Shown here: positions 37,546 to 45,986 of the stretch, piece by piece
Layout of the letters: every line of letters begins with the position of its first letter
Position numbering within the stretch: the stretch's first letter is position 1
Assembly (NCBI RefSeq): GCF_920984675.1
Contig: NZ_CAKLBV010000021.1
Span: forward strand, 1-64,000
Reading direction: 5' to 3'
Source of the DNA: Methylobacterium sp. Leaf118
GTDB taxonomy: Bacteria; Pseudomonadota; Alphaproteobacteria; Rhizobiales; Beijerinckiaceae
DNA length: 64,000 nucleotides
Position numbers and translations under genes: made by a program
Notes under the pieces: model-generated
Seen by the model: the letters and a program-made list of their open reading frames with translations, nothing else
What the model was told of the DNA's origin: nothing
Database searches by the model: none

Positions 37546-37620
37546 TCAGGCAAGCCCGCGCGGCGTTTGAGCGAAGCCCAAATCCGCCATCCCGAAGGGA
37601 TCAACCGGATTTGGTATGAC
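37546..37620 (+). repeat. Dispersed double-hairpin intergenic repeat, copy 4 (lacks the left arm)
   Basis: Starts at TCAGGCAAGCCCGCGCGGCG and runs to GGTATGAC. The first hairpin's left arm and loop are missing, but the second hairpin (AAATCCG...CGGATTT around ATCCC-GAA-GGGAT) is identical to copy 3. It is the only copy not touching a stop codon, standing between convergent genes. Confidence 0.9.
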
Positions 37621-37698
37621 GTCCTGTGTCGAGGCCGGGCGACAAGTCGCGATCGATAGGGCGAGCCGGACCCGGGCTTCCCACCCCTTCAGACGAAA

Positions 37699-37734
37699 CG
37701 AGGCACTCGCCGCTCGAAAGCGGTGGGTGCCTCG
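37699..37734 (-). terminator. Hairpin downstream of ctpA
   Basis: A 16-bp stem beginning CGAGGCAC and closing GTGCCTCG, with some G-T pairs, has a four-base CGAA loop. On the minus strand it is followed by TTTCGTCT. It lies 80 bases past the ctpA stop and is likely the terminator of the rlmH-envC-ctpA operon. Confidence 0.65.
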
Positions 37735-37814
37735 AAATTTCATCCCCTTAGGCCGCGACCGATCGCTCGCCGCCTCGGCCCCGCATCCGCCGGCCATGGG
37801 CCGGCGAGGCTGGG

Positions 37815-39137
37815 TCAGTTCTGCGTGGCCGGCTTCGTGACGTTGGCCGCACCCTTCTGGATGCCGTGCAGGAAGTCGACCGCGGCGATGAGCTGCTTGT
37901 CCTTGGCCGGGTCCGGCGGGATGTAGGCCGAGGAACCGCCGCGCTCCTCGGTGTCCTTCTGCTTCAGGTGACCCTTCAGGCCGGCCTCGCCCTTGGTCTC
38001 GTCCTTGCCCTTCAGCTCGTCCGGGACCTCCTGCAGCACCTCCTGATCCGGCTCGATGCCCTTGGCCTGGATCGAGCGGCCCGACGGCGTGTAGTAGCGC
38101 GCGGTGGTCAGCCGCAGCGCGCCCTGGCCGCCGAGCGGGATAATCGACTGGACCGAGCCCTTGCCGAAGGAGCGCGTGCCCATGATGGTCGCGCGCTTGT
38201 GATCCTGGAGGGCGCCGGCCACGATCTCGGAGGCCGAGGCCGCGCCGCCGTTCACCAGCACCACGATCGGCTTGCCCTTGGCGAGATCGCCCGCCTTGGC
38301 CGAGAAGCGCTGGGTCTCGTCGGGGTTGCGTCCGCGGGTCGAGACGATCTCGCCCCGGTCGAGGAAGGCGTCGGACACCATCACGGCCTGATCGAGCAGG
38401 CCGCCCGGGTTGTTGCGCATGTCGAGGACGAAGCCCTTGAGCTTGTCGGGGCCGATCTCGGTCTGGAGCTTGTCGATGGCGGTCTTCAGGCCCTCGAAGG
38501 TCTGCTCGTTGAACTGGGTCAGGCGCACGTAGCCGACATCGCCGCCCTCGACCTTGGAGCGCACCGGACGGATCTTGATGACGTCGCGGGTGAGCGAGAC
38601 GTCGATCGGGTCCTTGGCCTCCTTGCGGGTGATCTTGAGGCGCACCGCGGAGTTCACCGGGCCACGCATCTTGTCGACGGCCTGGTTCAGGGTGAGGCCC
38701 TGCACCTGCTCGTCGTCGATCTGGGTGATGATGTCGTTGGCGAGCAAGCCCGCCTTGGAGGCCGGGGTGTCGTCGATGGGCGAGACGACCTTGATCAGGC
38801 CATCCTCCATCGTGACCTCGATGCCGAGCCCGCCGAACTCGCCCTTCGTCTGGGTCTGCATGTCACGGAAGGCCTTGCCGTCCATGTAGCTCGAATGCGG
38901 GTCGAGGGAGGTCAGCATGCCGTTGACCGCCGACTCGATCAGCTTCGATTCCTCGGGCTTCTCGACGTAGTCGGTGCGCACCTTTTCGAACACGTCACCG
39001 AAGAGGCTGAGCTGGCGATAGGTCTCGGCGGAGGCCGCGATGGCGCTCGTACCGGAGAGGAGTTGGGTCTGGGTCGACAAGGCCGAGGCGCCGATGCCGA
39101 GGGCCGCGCCGAGCAACACGAGGGACACTTTGCGCAT
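37815..39137 (-). CDS. ctpA: Carboxyl-terminal processing protease, S41 family
   Basis: 440 residues exported by an N-terminal signal segment (about 3-20). It cleaves C-terminal tails of periplasmic proteins, probably including cell-wall hydrolases. A PDZ domain covers about 100-180 (GGLGIEVTMEDGLIKVVSP). The catalytic dyad is Ser303 in GGAASASEIVAGAL and Lys326 in GTRSFGKGSVQ, with FVLDMRNNPGGLL before it. Start 39137 shares one base with the envC stop (TAATG), so translation is coupled. Genes for an EnvC-like activator and Ctp are often linked in alphaproteobacteria. Confidence 0.96.
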   Translation of the reverse strand: MRKVSLVLLGAALGIGASALSTQTQLLSGTSAIAASAETYRQLSLFGDVFEKVRTDYVEKPEESKLIESAVNGMLTSLDPHSSYMDGKAFRDMQTQTKGEFGGLGIEVTMEDGLIKVVSPIDDTPASKAGLLANDIITQIDDEQVQGLTLNQAVDKMRGPVNSAVRLKITRKEAKDPIDVSLTRDVIKIRPVRSKVEGGDVGYVRLTQFNEQTFEGLKTAIDKLQTEIGPDKLKGFVLDMRNNPGGLLDQAVMVSDAFLDRGEIVSTRGRNPDETQRFSAKAGDLAKGKPIVVLVNGGAASASEIVAGALQDHKRATIMGTRSFGKGSVQSIIPLGGQGALRLTTARYYTPSGRSIQAKGIEPDQEVLQEVPDELKGKDETKGEAGLKGHLKQKDTEERGGSSAYIPPDPAKDKQLIAAVDFLHGIQKGAANVTKPATQN

Positions 39138-40534
39138 TATCCGCGAACCTTCTCGCTGGAACTTCTCGCCCACCACGGCTCCGGATCGATGGAGCCGCCG
39201 TCTTTCCTGAACTCGACGTACAGGACGGGATCGTTCCGATCATCGTCCCTCTGTGACGCACTGGCCTGCGACACGCCACCGGAGCTGCCACCCTCGCCCA
39301 TAGCAGCCACCGGCTCGCCCGCCAGTACGAACTGGCCGACCTCGACGTTGATCTGGTCCATGCCCGCCAACAAGAGATAGTAGCCGTCGCCCGCATTGAT
39401 GATCAAGAGACGGCCGTAGGAGCGGAAGGGTCCGGCGAACGAAACCCAGCCATCGGCCGGAGAGGAAACGATCGCCCGCGACCGGGTCCGCAGCGAGATG
39501 CCGCGGGTGGTGCCCCCCTGGCCGTCGGGCTGGCCGAAGCCGCGGGTCAGCGTTCCGCTGACGGGCCGGGGCAGGTCGCCCCGGGCTTCGGCGAACTTCA
39601 CCTTCGGGGCGAGACGGGCCGGATCGCGGGCGCCGGCGGCGGCGAACTTCTCCTGGATCACGCGGGCCTCGCGCTCCTGGGCGGCCCGGGCCTCGTCCTC
39701 GGCGCGGCGGACGGCGGACACCTCGCCCTCCATCCGGTCGACGAGATCCTTCAGGCTTTTCGCCTGGGTGCCGAGTTCGGCGCTCCGCTGGCGCTCGGTG
39801 GTGAGGTCGGTCTCGATCTGCGCCTGCCGGGTGCGGCGGGCCGCGATCAGGCCGTCGAGGCGCTGGCGCTCGGTGGCCCAACCGGACAGGTCCTTGCGCA
39901 GGGCCTCGCGGTCGGCGGCGATGAGGCCCCGGACGCGGACCAGCTCGCTGAGATCGCCCGCCAGGGTCTCGGCCTCGCCGCGCAGCTCCGGCACCACAGC
40001 GCCGAGGAGCATGGAGGTGCGGATCGCCGCGAGGACGTCCTCGGGCCGCACCAGCACCGCTGGCGGCGGGCGCCGGCCCATGCGCTGGAGCGCGGCCAGG
40101 ATCTCGGCGATGACGGCGCGGCGCGCCTCCAGGGACTTGCGGATCGCCCCGTCGCTCTCGGTCAGCGCCTTCAGTCGCTCCTCCAGCCGGTTCAGGCGGT
40201 CCTCGGTGGCCTGGGCCTGTCGGCCGGCATCGAGCAGGGCGGCGCTGAGCTTGGTCCGGTCCGAGCCGATCGCCGCGATCTCGGCCTCCAGCGCCTTGCG
40301 GCTGCCCGCACTCGCCGCGAGCGCCTCCTCGATCTGACGCAGGTTCTGGGCGCGGCGGTCGCGCTCCTCCTGCGCCTGCCGCAGGGCCTCGGCGCTGCCG
40401 GCGCCCTGGCCGGCCCCTTGGCCAGCCCCCTGGCCGGATTCCTGCGCGAGGGCGGCCGGTCCTGCGGCGGCGAGGCACGCGAGGATGGCCAGGATGCGCG
40501 CCGGCCGTGTGGGGATCGTCACGCGGGGCCTCAT
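39137..40534 (-). CDS. EnvC-like murein hydrolase activator (coiled coil plus degenerate LytM domain)
   Basis: 465 residues: signal peptide to about residue 29, a short Gln-Gly-Ala-Gly repeat, a long coiled coil (about 50-290) and a C-terminal LytM/M23 fold (about 325-450). All zinc-ligand positions appear changed. The segment TTRGISLRTRS has no histidine at the first ligand site, YYLLLAGM replaces the usual YAHL-type motif, and LYVEFRKDG has Tyr where HFE is usual. It should therefore activate amidases rather than cut peptidoglycan. It overlaps rlmH by four bases (ATGA) and ctpA by one. Confidence 0.9.
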   Translation of the reverse strand: MRPRVTIPTRPARILAILACLAAAGPAALAQESGQGAGQGAGQGAGSAEALRQAQEERDRRAQNLRQIEEALAASAGSRKALEAEIAAIGSDRTKLSAALLDAGRQAQATEDRLNRLEERLKALTESDGAIRKSLEARRAVIAEILAALQRMGRRPPPAVLVRPEDVLAAIRTSMLLGAVVPELRGEAETLAGDLSELVRVRGLIAADREALRKDLSGWATERQRLDGLIAARRTRQAQIETDLTTERQRSAELGTQAKSLKDLVDRMEGEVSAVRRAEDEARAAQEREARVIQEKFAAAGARDPARLAPKVKFAEARGDLPRPVSGTLTRGFGQPDGQGGTTRGISLRTRSRAIVSSPADGWVSFAGPFRSYGRLLIINAGDGYYLLLAGMDQINVEVGQFVLAGEPVAAMGEGGSSGGVSQASASQRDDDRNDPVLYVEFRKDGGSIDPEPWWARSSSEKVRG

Positions 40535-41028
40535 GAATCCGGATCGCCCCGGTGATAGGGGTGACCCGCCAGGATGGTCAGCACCCGATAGGCCTGCTCC
40601 AGGACGAGCACGCGCACCAGGCCGTGCGGCAATGTCGCGGCTCCGAAGGCGAGAATGTGGTCGGCCCGGCCGCGCACGCGCTCGTGAAGGCCGTCGGCCC
40701 CGCCGATCGCGAGGACGAGGGCGGGGCGGCCGTCATCCCGCCACGCCCCCACCCGGGCCGCGAGGCGCTCGCTCGGCCAGTCGGAACGCCCGCGCTCGTC
40801 GCAGGCGAGCAGGGCCGCTTCCGCCGGCACGAGGGCGAGGATCGCCTCCGCCTCCTCGGCGACCCGGTCGGCGGAGCGCCGGGCGCGGGATTCCGGGATC
40901 TCCGTCAGGTCGCAGGCCGACACGCCGAGGCCCCGCCCCAGCGCGGCGGCGCGCTCCCGGTAGCGGGCGGCGAGCTCCCGCTCCGGCCCGTTCTTCAGGC
41001 GGCCGACGGCGACGACGAGGAGACGCAC
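40531..41028 (-). CDS. rlmH: 23S rRNA (pseudouridine-1915 N3) methyltransferase
   Basis: 165-residue SPOUT methyltransferase that methylates pseudouridine 1915 of 23S rRNA in assembled 70S ribosomes. Motifs seen are LLVVAVGRLKNGPERELAARYRERA at the start, the trefoil-knot cofactor site LAIGGADGLHERV and the C-terminal LPHGLVRVLVLEQAYRVLTILAGHPYHR. The start is a GTG at 41028, because the longer open frame upstream shows no homology. First gene of the overlapping rlmH-envC-ctpA set. Confidence 0.95.
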   Translation of the reverse strand: MRLLVVAVGRLKNGPERELAARYRERAAALGRGLGVSACDLTEIPESRARRSADRVAEEAEAILALVPAEAALLACDERGRSDWPSERLAARVGAWRDDGRPALVLAIGGADGLHERVRGRADHILAFGAATLPHGLVRVLVLEQAYRVLTILAGHPYHRGDPDS

Positions 41029-41335
41029 GGGGTGAGGGCCGGTCCGGATGTTTCGGGGCGCGACCGATAGCACGATCGCCCGCCGCCTTCCTCCCCTCGC
41101 CGCGTGCCTGTGAGAAGCCTCCCCGTCGGCGGGGAGGTCGGTTCGGGCGTCGAGAGTGCCTGGCAAAACACCGGATCGCCGCCGGTTTCCCCGGCAGGCG
41201 CCAGGGAGCCGCGGGGGTCTTGCACGAGTCATGAGGGTGGGTGACGAGGCCTCGGCTCCGGGTTCCCCCCGATCCGGCGTGGGCGGGGCCGGATGCGGTG
41301 CTGGACAGGCCGAGAAAAGGGTATATACCCGCACT
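41029..41335. other. Divergent intergenic region between rlmH and marR
   Basis: About 307 bases with no supported gene. It should contain the promoters of both divergent units. A perfect palindrome (listed separately) lies next to the marR start. Confidence 0.5.
41319..41330. promoter_or_regulatory. Palindrome at the marR start, candidate operator
   Basis: Perfect 12-base palindrome GGGTATATACCC ending five bases before the marR ATG, in the place where a ribosome-binding site would be expected. It likely serves MarR autoregulation. The TATA core may double as a -10 element for a leaderless or short-leader transcript. Confidence 0.5.
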
Positions 41336-41752
41336 ATGGCCGCAGACCCGCCCTGCCTGTGCTCGACGCTGCGCCGCGCGACCCGTGCGCTCACCGCGAC
41401 CTACGATGCGGCCCTGCGGCCGGCGGGTCTGCGGGTCACGCAATTCTCGATCCTGCGCATGCTCGAGCGCCTGGGCCCCATGCCGGTGACGCGCCTCGCG
41501 ACGGAAGCCGTGCTCGATCGCTCCACCATGGGCCGCAACCTCGATCCGCTGGAGCGGCGCGGGTTCGTGCGGCTCACGGTCAATGCCGCCGACCAGCGCG
41601 AGCGCGTCGCCAGTCTCACCGAGGCGGGTCGGGACGCCCTCGTCGCGGCGGTGCCGCTGTGGCGGGAGGCCCAGGCGCGGATCGAGGCAGCTCTGCCCTC
41701 CACCGTCGTCGCCGACATCACCGGCCGCCTCGCCACCCTCGACCGTCCCTGA
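41336..41752 (+). CDS. MarR-family transcriptional regulator
   Basis: 138 residues in the winged-helix MarR fold: CLCSTLRRATRALTATYDAALRPAGLRVTQFSILRMLERLG, recognition region TRLATEAVLDRSTMGRNLDPLERRGFV and wing RLTVNAADQRERVASLTEAGRDAL. Two cysteines near the N terminus (CLC) could sense oxidants. The ATG at 41336 lacks a Shine-Dalgarno because the palindrome occupies that place. It stands 12 bases before a tautomerase gene and then an MFS carrier, so it probably controls this small catabolic or efflux operon. Confidence 0.88.
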   Translation: MAADPPCLCSTLRRATRALTATYDAALRPAGLRVTQFSILRMLERLGPMPVTRLATEAVLDRSTMGRNLDPLERRGFVRLTVNAADQRERVASLTEAGRDALVAAVPLWREAQARIEAALPSTVVADITGRLATLDRP

Positions 41753-41764
41753 CAGGAGCCTTCC

Positions 41765-42145
41765 ATGCCGTTCGTGCGTATCGACCTGCCCCGAGGCCAG
41801 TCGCCGGATGACCGCCGCGCTGTCGGCGACATCGTCTACGAAGCGATGCGGGCGACCCTCAACGTGCCGGAGAACGACCGCTTCCAGGTCATCGCCGAGC
41901 ACGGGCCGGACGGCCTCATCATCGATCCGACCTATCTCGGCATCGAACGGAGCGCCGAGGCCATCGCGATCCAGGTGACGCTGAACGCCGGGCGCAGCGT
42001 CGCGTTGAAGACTGCCTTCTACCGGGCGGTCGCCGACGGGCTCCACGCGCGGCTGGGCCTGCGCCGGGAGGACGTGTTCATCAGCCTCGTCGAAGTGCCC
42101 AAGGAGAACTGGTCCTTCGGCAACGGCGACGCGCAATACGCCTGA
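41765..42145 (+). CDS. Tautomerase family protein (4-oxalocrotonate tautomerase superfamily)
   Basis: 126 residues, probably a long-chain member with two beta-alpha-beta halves. Pro1 after removal of Met (MPFVRIDLPRG) is the catalytic base of the superfamily. Other recognisable segments are DIVYEAMRATLNVPENDRFQVI and LGLRREDVFISLVEVPKENWSFGNG, the latter typical of the MSAD/cis-CaaD-related group. The substrate is unknown; an unsaturated or halogenated acid is possible. GACAGGAGCC gives a ribosome-binding site. Between a MarR regulator and an MFS carrier. Confidence 0.9.
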   Translation: MPFVRIDLPRGQSPDDRRAVGDIVYEAMRATLNVPENDRFQVIAEHGPDGLIIDPTYLGIERSAEAIAIQVTLNAGRSVALKTAFYRAVADGLHARLGLRREDVFISLVEVPKENWSFGNGDAQYA

Positions 42146-42180
42146 GCACCCGCTCTCCCCCACCGACCGAAAGCGGGCTC

Positions 42181-43458
42181 ATGCTCTCCCCCACGCCCCC
42201 CGCGCCCGCGCGCCTGCATTACGGCTGGATCGTCGCGGGCGTGACCTTCCTGATCCTCCTGATCGGCGCGGGCGTGCGGGCGACGCCGGGCATCCTGATC
42301 GTGCCCTGGGAGCGGGAATTCGGCTGGAGCACCGCGACAATCAGCTTCGCCATCGCGGTCAACATCTTCCTCTACGGCATGATCGGCCCCTTCGCGGTGG
42401 CGATCATCGAGCGGTTCGGCCTGCGCCGCTCGGTCTGCGTCACGCTCGTGGTGGTGTCGGCCGGCACCGCCGCGACCACGCTGATGCGCGAGGTCTGGCA
42501 GATGGTGCTGCTCTGGGGCGTCGTGGTCGGCGCCGGCACCGGCATGGTGGCCAACGTGCTCGGCGCCACCATCGCCTCGCGCTGGTTCGTGCGCCATCGC
42601 GGCCTCGTGGTCGGCCTGCTCACCGCGAGCGCCGCCACGGGCCAGCTCGTGTTCCTGCCGCTGCTGGCGAGCCTCGTCGTCGGCCAGGGGTGGCGTGCGG
42701 TGTCGATCACCGTGGCCCTCGCGGCGCTCGCCCTGGTGCCTCTGGTGGCGTGGCTGATGCGCGACCACCCGTCCGATCTCGGCCTGGCGCGGGTCGGCGA
42801 GGACCGGGTGGCGCCGACGCCGCAATCGGGCATCAACCCGGCTCGGCGCGCTCTCCAGGGCCTCGCCATGGGGCTGCGCTCCCGCGACTTCTGGCTCCTG
42901 TCCGGAACCTTCTTCATCTGCGGCGCCTCCACCAACGGGCTCGTCGGCACCCACCTGATCCCGGCCTGCGTCGATCACGGCATCCCCGAGGTCGCCGCGG
43001 CGAGCATGCTCGCACTGATGGGGCTGTGCGACCTCCTCGGCACCACGGCCTCGGGCTGGCTCACCGACCGCTACGACCCGCGCCGGCTGCTGGCGTGGTA
43101 TTACGGCCTGCGCGGGCTCTCGCTGATGTTCCTGCCCGCCGCCTTCGACCACTCCGTCTACGGGCTGTCGCTGTTCGCGGTCTTCTACGGACTCGACTGG
43201 ATCGCCACCGTCCCGCCGACCGTGAGCCTCGCCGGCAAGGCGTTCGGGGAGGAGAATGCGGCGCTCATGTTCGGCTGGATCGCCGCCGCCCACCAGATCG
43301 GCGCCGCCTCCGCCGCCTGGGCGGCCGGCACGATGCGCACCAACACGGGCGATTACCATTCGGCGTTTCTCGCCGCCGGTTTCCTGTGCCTCGCCGCGAC
43401 GATGATGGCCCTCTTCATCGGGTCGCGGCCACCGGAGGCTGCGCCCGCGACCGCGTGA
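42181..43458 (+). CDS. Major facilitator superfamily transporter (monocarboxylate/oxalate-formate antiporter-like)
   Basis: 425 residues with twelve predicted membrane helices. The start HYGWIVAGVTFLILLIGAGVRATPG resembles the oxalate/formate antiporter and monocarboxylate branches. Loop 2-3 carries IIERFGLRRSVC and the domain linker has LGLARVGEDRVAPTPQSGINPARRAL. The cargo is not certain; an organic acid linked to the upstream tautomerase is the simplest guess. It starts 35 bases after the tautomerase stop on the same strand. Confidence 0.88.
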   Translation: MLSPTPPAPARLHYGWIVAGVTFLILLIGAGVRATPGILIVPWEREFGWSTATISFAIAVNIFLYGMIGPFAVAIIERFGLRRSVCVTLVVVSAGTAATTLMREVWQMVLLWGVVVGAGTGMVANVLGATIASRWFVRHRGLVVGLLTASAATGQLVFLPLLASLVVGQGWRAVSITVALAALALVPLVAWLMRDHPSDLGLARVGEDRVAPTPQSGINPARRALQGLAMGLRSRDFWLLSGTFFICGASTNGLVGTHLIPACVDHGIPEVAAASMLALMGLCDLLGTTASGWLTDRYDPRRLLAWYYGLRGLSLMFLPAAFDHSVYGLSLFAVFYGLDWIATVPPTVSLAGKAFGEENAALMFGWIAAAHQIGAASAAWAAGTMRTNTGDYHSAFLAAGFLCLAATMMALFIGSRPPEAAPATA

Positions 43459-43714
43459 GCCGGTCGCCGATCCCCCTCGGGGCCCTCGCGCCTGCGCCGA
43501 GGCCTGCCGGACTGGGAATGCGGAGACGGTCGCTCGGCAACCGCCCGTCGGACCGGCGCGGCGCCGCGCCTCGCGGAACCGTGACGCCCTTGTGCCGGCC
43601 GCACGGCCTTCCGGGGCCGGACCTGCGCTGTCCGAACGGCCCGGCCGTTCTACCTGCGAGCCTCGCCCGCCGGCACCGGCACCGGTCCCGCGGGGACCGT
43701 AGGGAAGGACACGG

Positions 43715-45040
43715 ATGAGCCTCCACCACAGCGCGCAGGCCACCGTGCCGGCGGCGCCGACCCGCCTCGACCGCAAGGCGGTCGGCGCCGTCGTCCTCGG
43801 CAACGCCCTCGAATTCTACGACTTCACGATCTACGCCTTCTTCGCCAAGGCGATCGGCGACACCTTCTTTCCCGGCGGCAGCCCCACCGACAGCCTGCTC
43901 GCCTCCCTCGCCCTGTTCGGCATCGGCTACGTGATGCGCCCCGTCGGCGGCGTGGTGATCGGCGCCTTCGCCGACCGGGCCGGGCGCAAGCCGGCCATGC
44001 TGCTGACCATCGGCCTGATGGCGCTCGGCATGCTGATGCTGGCGGCCTGCCCCGGCACCGCCGTGCTCGGCGGCTGGGCCCAGGGCATCGTCATCGCCGG
44101 GCGCCTGATCCAGGGGCTGGCGCTCGGCGGCGAGGTCGGCCCCTCGACCGCCTACCTCATCGAGGCCGCCCCGCCGGAAAGACGCGGCTTCGTGGCGAGC
44201 TGGCAGATCGCGAGCCAGGGCTGCGCCGCCCTGTTCGCGGGCCTCGTTGCCACCGGCCTCACGCTCGGCCTGGGGGACGCCGCGATGGCGGAATGGGGCT
44301 GGCGCCTGATGTTCGGCCTCGGCCTGCTCGTGGTGCCGGTCGGCCTCGTGATCCGCAGCCACCTGCCCGAGACGGCCGGTGCCGATCACGATCCGCAAGC
44401 GGCCGCCTCCACCGGCGCGGTGGTGGTCCGGCTCCTGCGCGAGCACGGACGCCTGCTCGGGCTCGCCTTCCTGGTCTTCGCCGCCTCCACCGTCTCCAAC
44501 GCCATCGGCACCAACATGCCGGTCTATGCGGGCGCGACCCTCGGCCTATCGGAGACCGCGGCCAATGCCGTGCCGATCGCGCTGGGCCTCGCCTCGGTCG
44601 CCTTCCCGCTGCTCGGGGGATGGCTCGCCGACCGCTGGGGCCGGCGCCCGGTCCTGATCTGGCCCCGCGCCCTGATCCTCGCGCTGGCGCTCCCGGCCTT
44701 CGCGTGGCTGCTGCGCGAGCCCGGAGCCCCGGCGGTCTATGCCGTCACCTTCCTGCTCTCAGCCCTGTCCTCGATCAACGCGGCAGCGATCATCGTCGCG
44801 ATCCCCGAATCCCTGCCCCGGGCCGTGCGCTCGGCGGGACTGTCGATCGTTTACGCGGTGTCGGTCTCGGTGTTCGGCGGCAGCACGAACTACCTCGTGA
44901 ATTGGCTGATCGCCGCGACCGGCGACCGGATGGTGCCGGCCTATTACCTCGCCGCCTTCAGCCTCGTCGGCACGATCGCGGCCTTCTTCCTGCCCGAGAC
45001 GCGCGGGCGCGACCTGACGCGTCCATCGGAGCCGGCGTGA
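43715..45040 (+). CDS. MFS transporter, metabolite:H+ symporter (citrate/dicarboxylate-type)
   Basis: 441 residues, twelve helices. The sequence GNALEFYDFTIYAFFAKAIGDTFFP and the motif GAFADRAGRKPAM mark the metabolite:proton symporter branch (citrate, shikimate and related acids). LALGGEVGPSTAYLIEAAPPERRGF is also conserved there. The cargo is probably a carboxylate. GGGAAGGA lies upstream of the ATG. It follows the first MFS gene after a 256-base gap with no other feature seen, so it is likely a separate transcription unit. Confidence 0.88.
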   Translation: MSLHHSAQATVPAAPTRLDRKAVGAVVLGNALEFYDFTIYAFFAKAIGDTFFPGGSPTDSLLASLALFGIGYVMRPVGGVVIGAFADRAGRKPAMLLTIGLMALGMLMLAACPGTAVLGGWAQGIVIAGRLIQGLALGGEVGPSTAYLIEAAPPERRGFVASWQIASQGCAALFAGLVATGLTLGLGDAAMAEWGWRLMFGLGLLVVPVGLVIRSHLPETAGADHDPQAAASTGAVVVRLLREHGRLLGLAFLVFAASTVSNAIGTNMPVYAGATLGLSETAANAVPIALGLASVAFPLLGGWLADRWGRRPVLIWPRALILALALPAFAWLLREPGAPAVYAVTFLLSALSSINAAAIIVAIPESLPRAVRSAGLSIVYAVSVSVFGGSTNYLVNWLIAATGDRMVPAYYLAAFSLVGTIAAFFLPETRGRDLTRPSEPA

Positions 45041-45141
45041 GCGATCGCGCAGCGGCCCGACGGGTCGAGAGCGCGGAATAGCCGACGATGCGGCCAGAGG
45101 CTCGAGAGGAACCCCGCGGATCCGAGATCTGGGACGATGCC

Positions 45142-45768
45142 CTACCGCAGGCCCGCCGGCCGATCGCCCGCGGCCCAGGCCAGCGCCTGCTCCAGGCGGT
45201 CGTTGCCCCAGAACAACTCGCCGTCCTCGGCGAGGAAGCTCGGCGCGCCGTAGATCCCCCGCGAGCGGGCCTCCTCGCCCGCCACCTTGAGGCGGCCCTT
45301 GTTGGCTTCCGAGGAAGCGGCCCGGTTGATCGCCGTGCCGTCGAGGCCGAGCCCGTCGAGGATCCGGGCGACCGCCGTCGGTTCGGCGACGGATTCGCCC
45401 CGGGCGTAGGCGGCCGTGAACACCGCCTTGGTGAAGGGGATGAGCCAGTCCTGATCGGCGCCGTAGGTGGCCGCGCGCGTCGCCGAGAGCGAGTTCTGTG
45501 GGAAGGGGTTCGGCCGGGTCACGGGCGGCAGGCCGAACCGGGCGGCCTCGCGGTCGACGTCGCGCCACATGTTGCGGCCCTTCACCGGGTAGAGGTTGAA
45601 CGGCGAGTTGTTCCAGCCCTGGGTGGCGAAGATCGGCCCCAGCAGGAACGGGCGCCAGCGGATCTCGACCCCGCCGGCTTCCGCCAGGGCCTCGACGCGC
45701 ATGGCCGCCAGATAGGAGTAGGTCGACGCGAACTCGTACCAGAACTCCAGGGTCGGCCGCCGCGTCAT
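45142..45768 (-). CDS. 2-hydroxychromene-2-carboxylate isomerase-like DsbA-fold protein
   Basis: 208 residues of the GST-kappa/HCCA isomerase family (DSBA-like thioredoxin fold with helical insertion). The conserved start EFWYEFASTYSYLAAMR holds the active-site serine; WRPFLLGPIFATQGWNNSP and the C-terminal GIYGAPSFLAEDGELFWGNDRLEQAL also fit. It may act as a glutathione-dependent isomerase in aromatic breakdown, but no ring-cleavage genes are near. Divergent from argG and converging on the MFS gene. Confidence 0.9.
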   Translation of the reverse strand: MTRRPTLEFWYEFASTYSYLAAMRVEALAEAGGVEIRWRPFLLGPIFATQGWNNSPFNLYPVKGRNMWRDVDREAARFGLPPVTRPNPFPQNSLSATRAATYGADQDWLIPFTKAVFTAAYARGESVAEPTAVARILDGLGLDGTAINRAASSEANKGRLKVAGEEARSRGIYGAPSFLAEDGELFWGNDRLEQALAWAAGDRPAGLR

Positions 45769-45986
45769 TCCCTACCCTTTCCGCGTCATGATGGTCGGCG
45801 TGTCGGTCATCGTCCCCCGCGGCCCGATCGACCGCAAGGCGCCACCGCGCCGCAAGAGGCGGGCCGCCCCCTAACAACCGAACCGCAGCGTCACGGTTGC
45901 GCGCCGCTCCGGCCTCCTGATAAGCCGCCCCGAACCGGTTTCGCGCACCGATGCCGCCATCGAAGCCCTTACCAGAGCCCTCGCCC

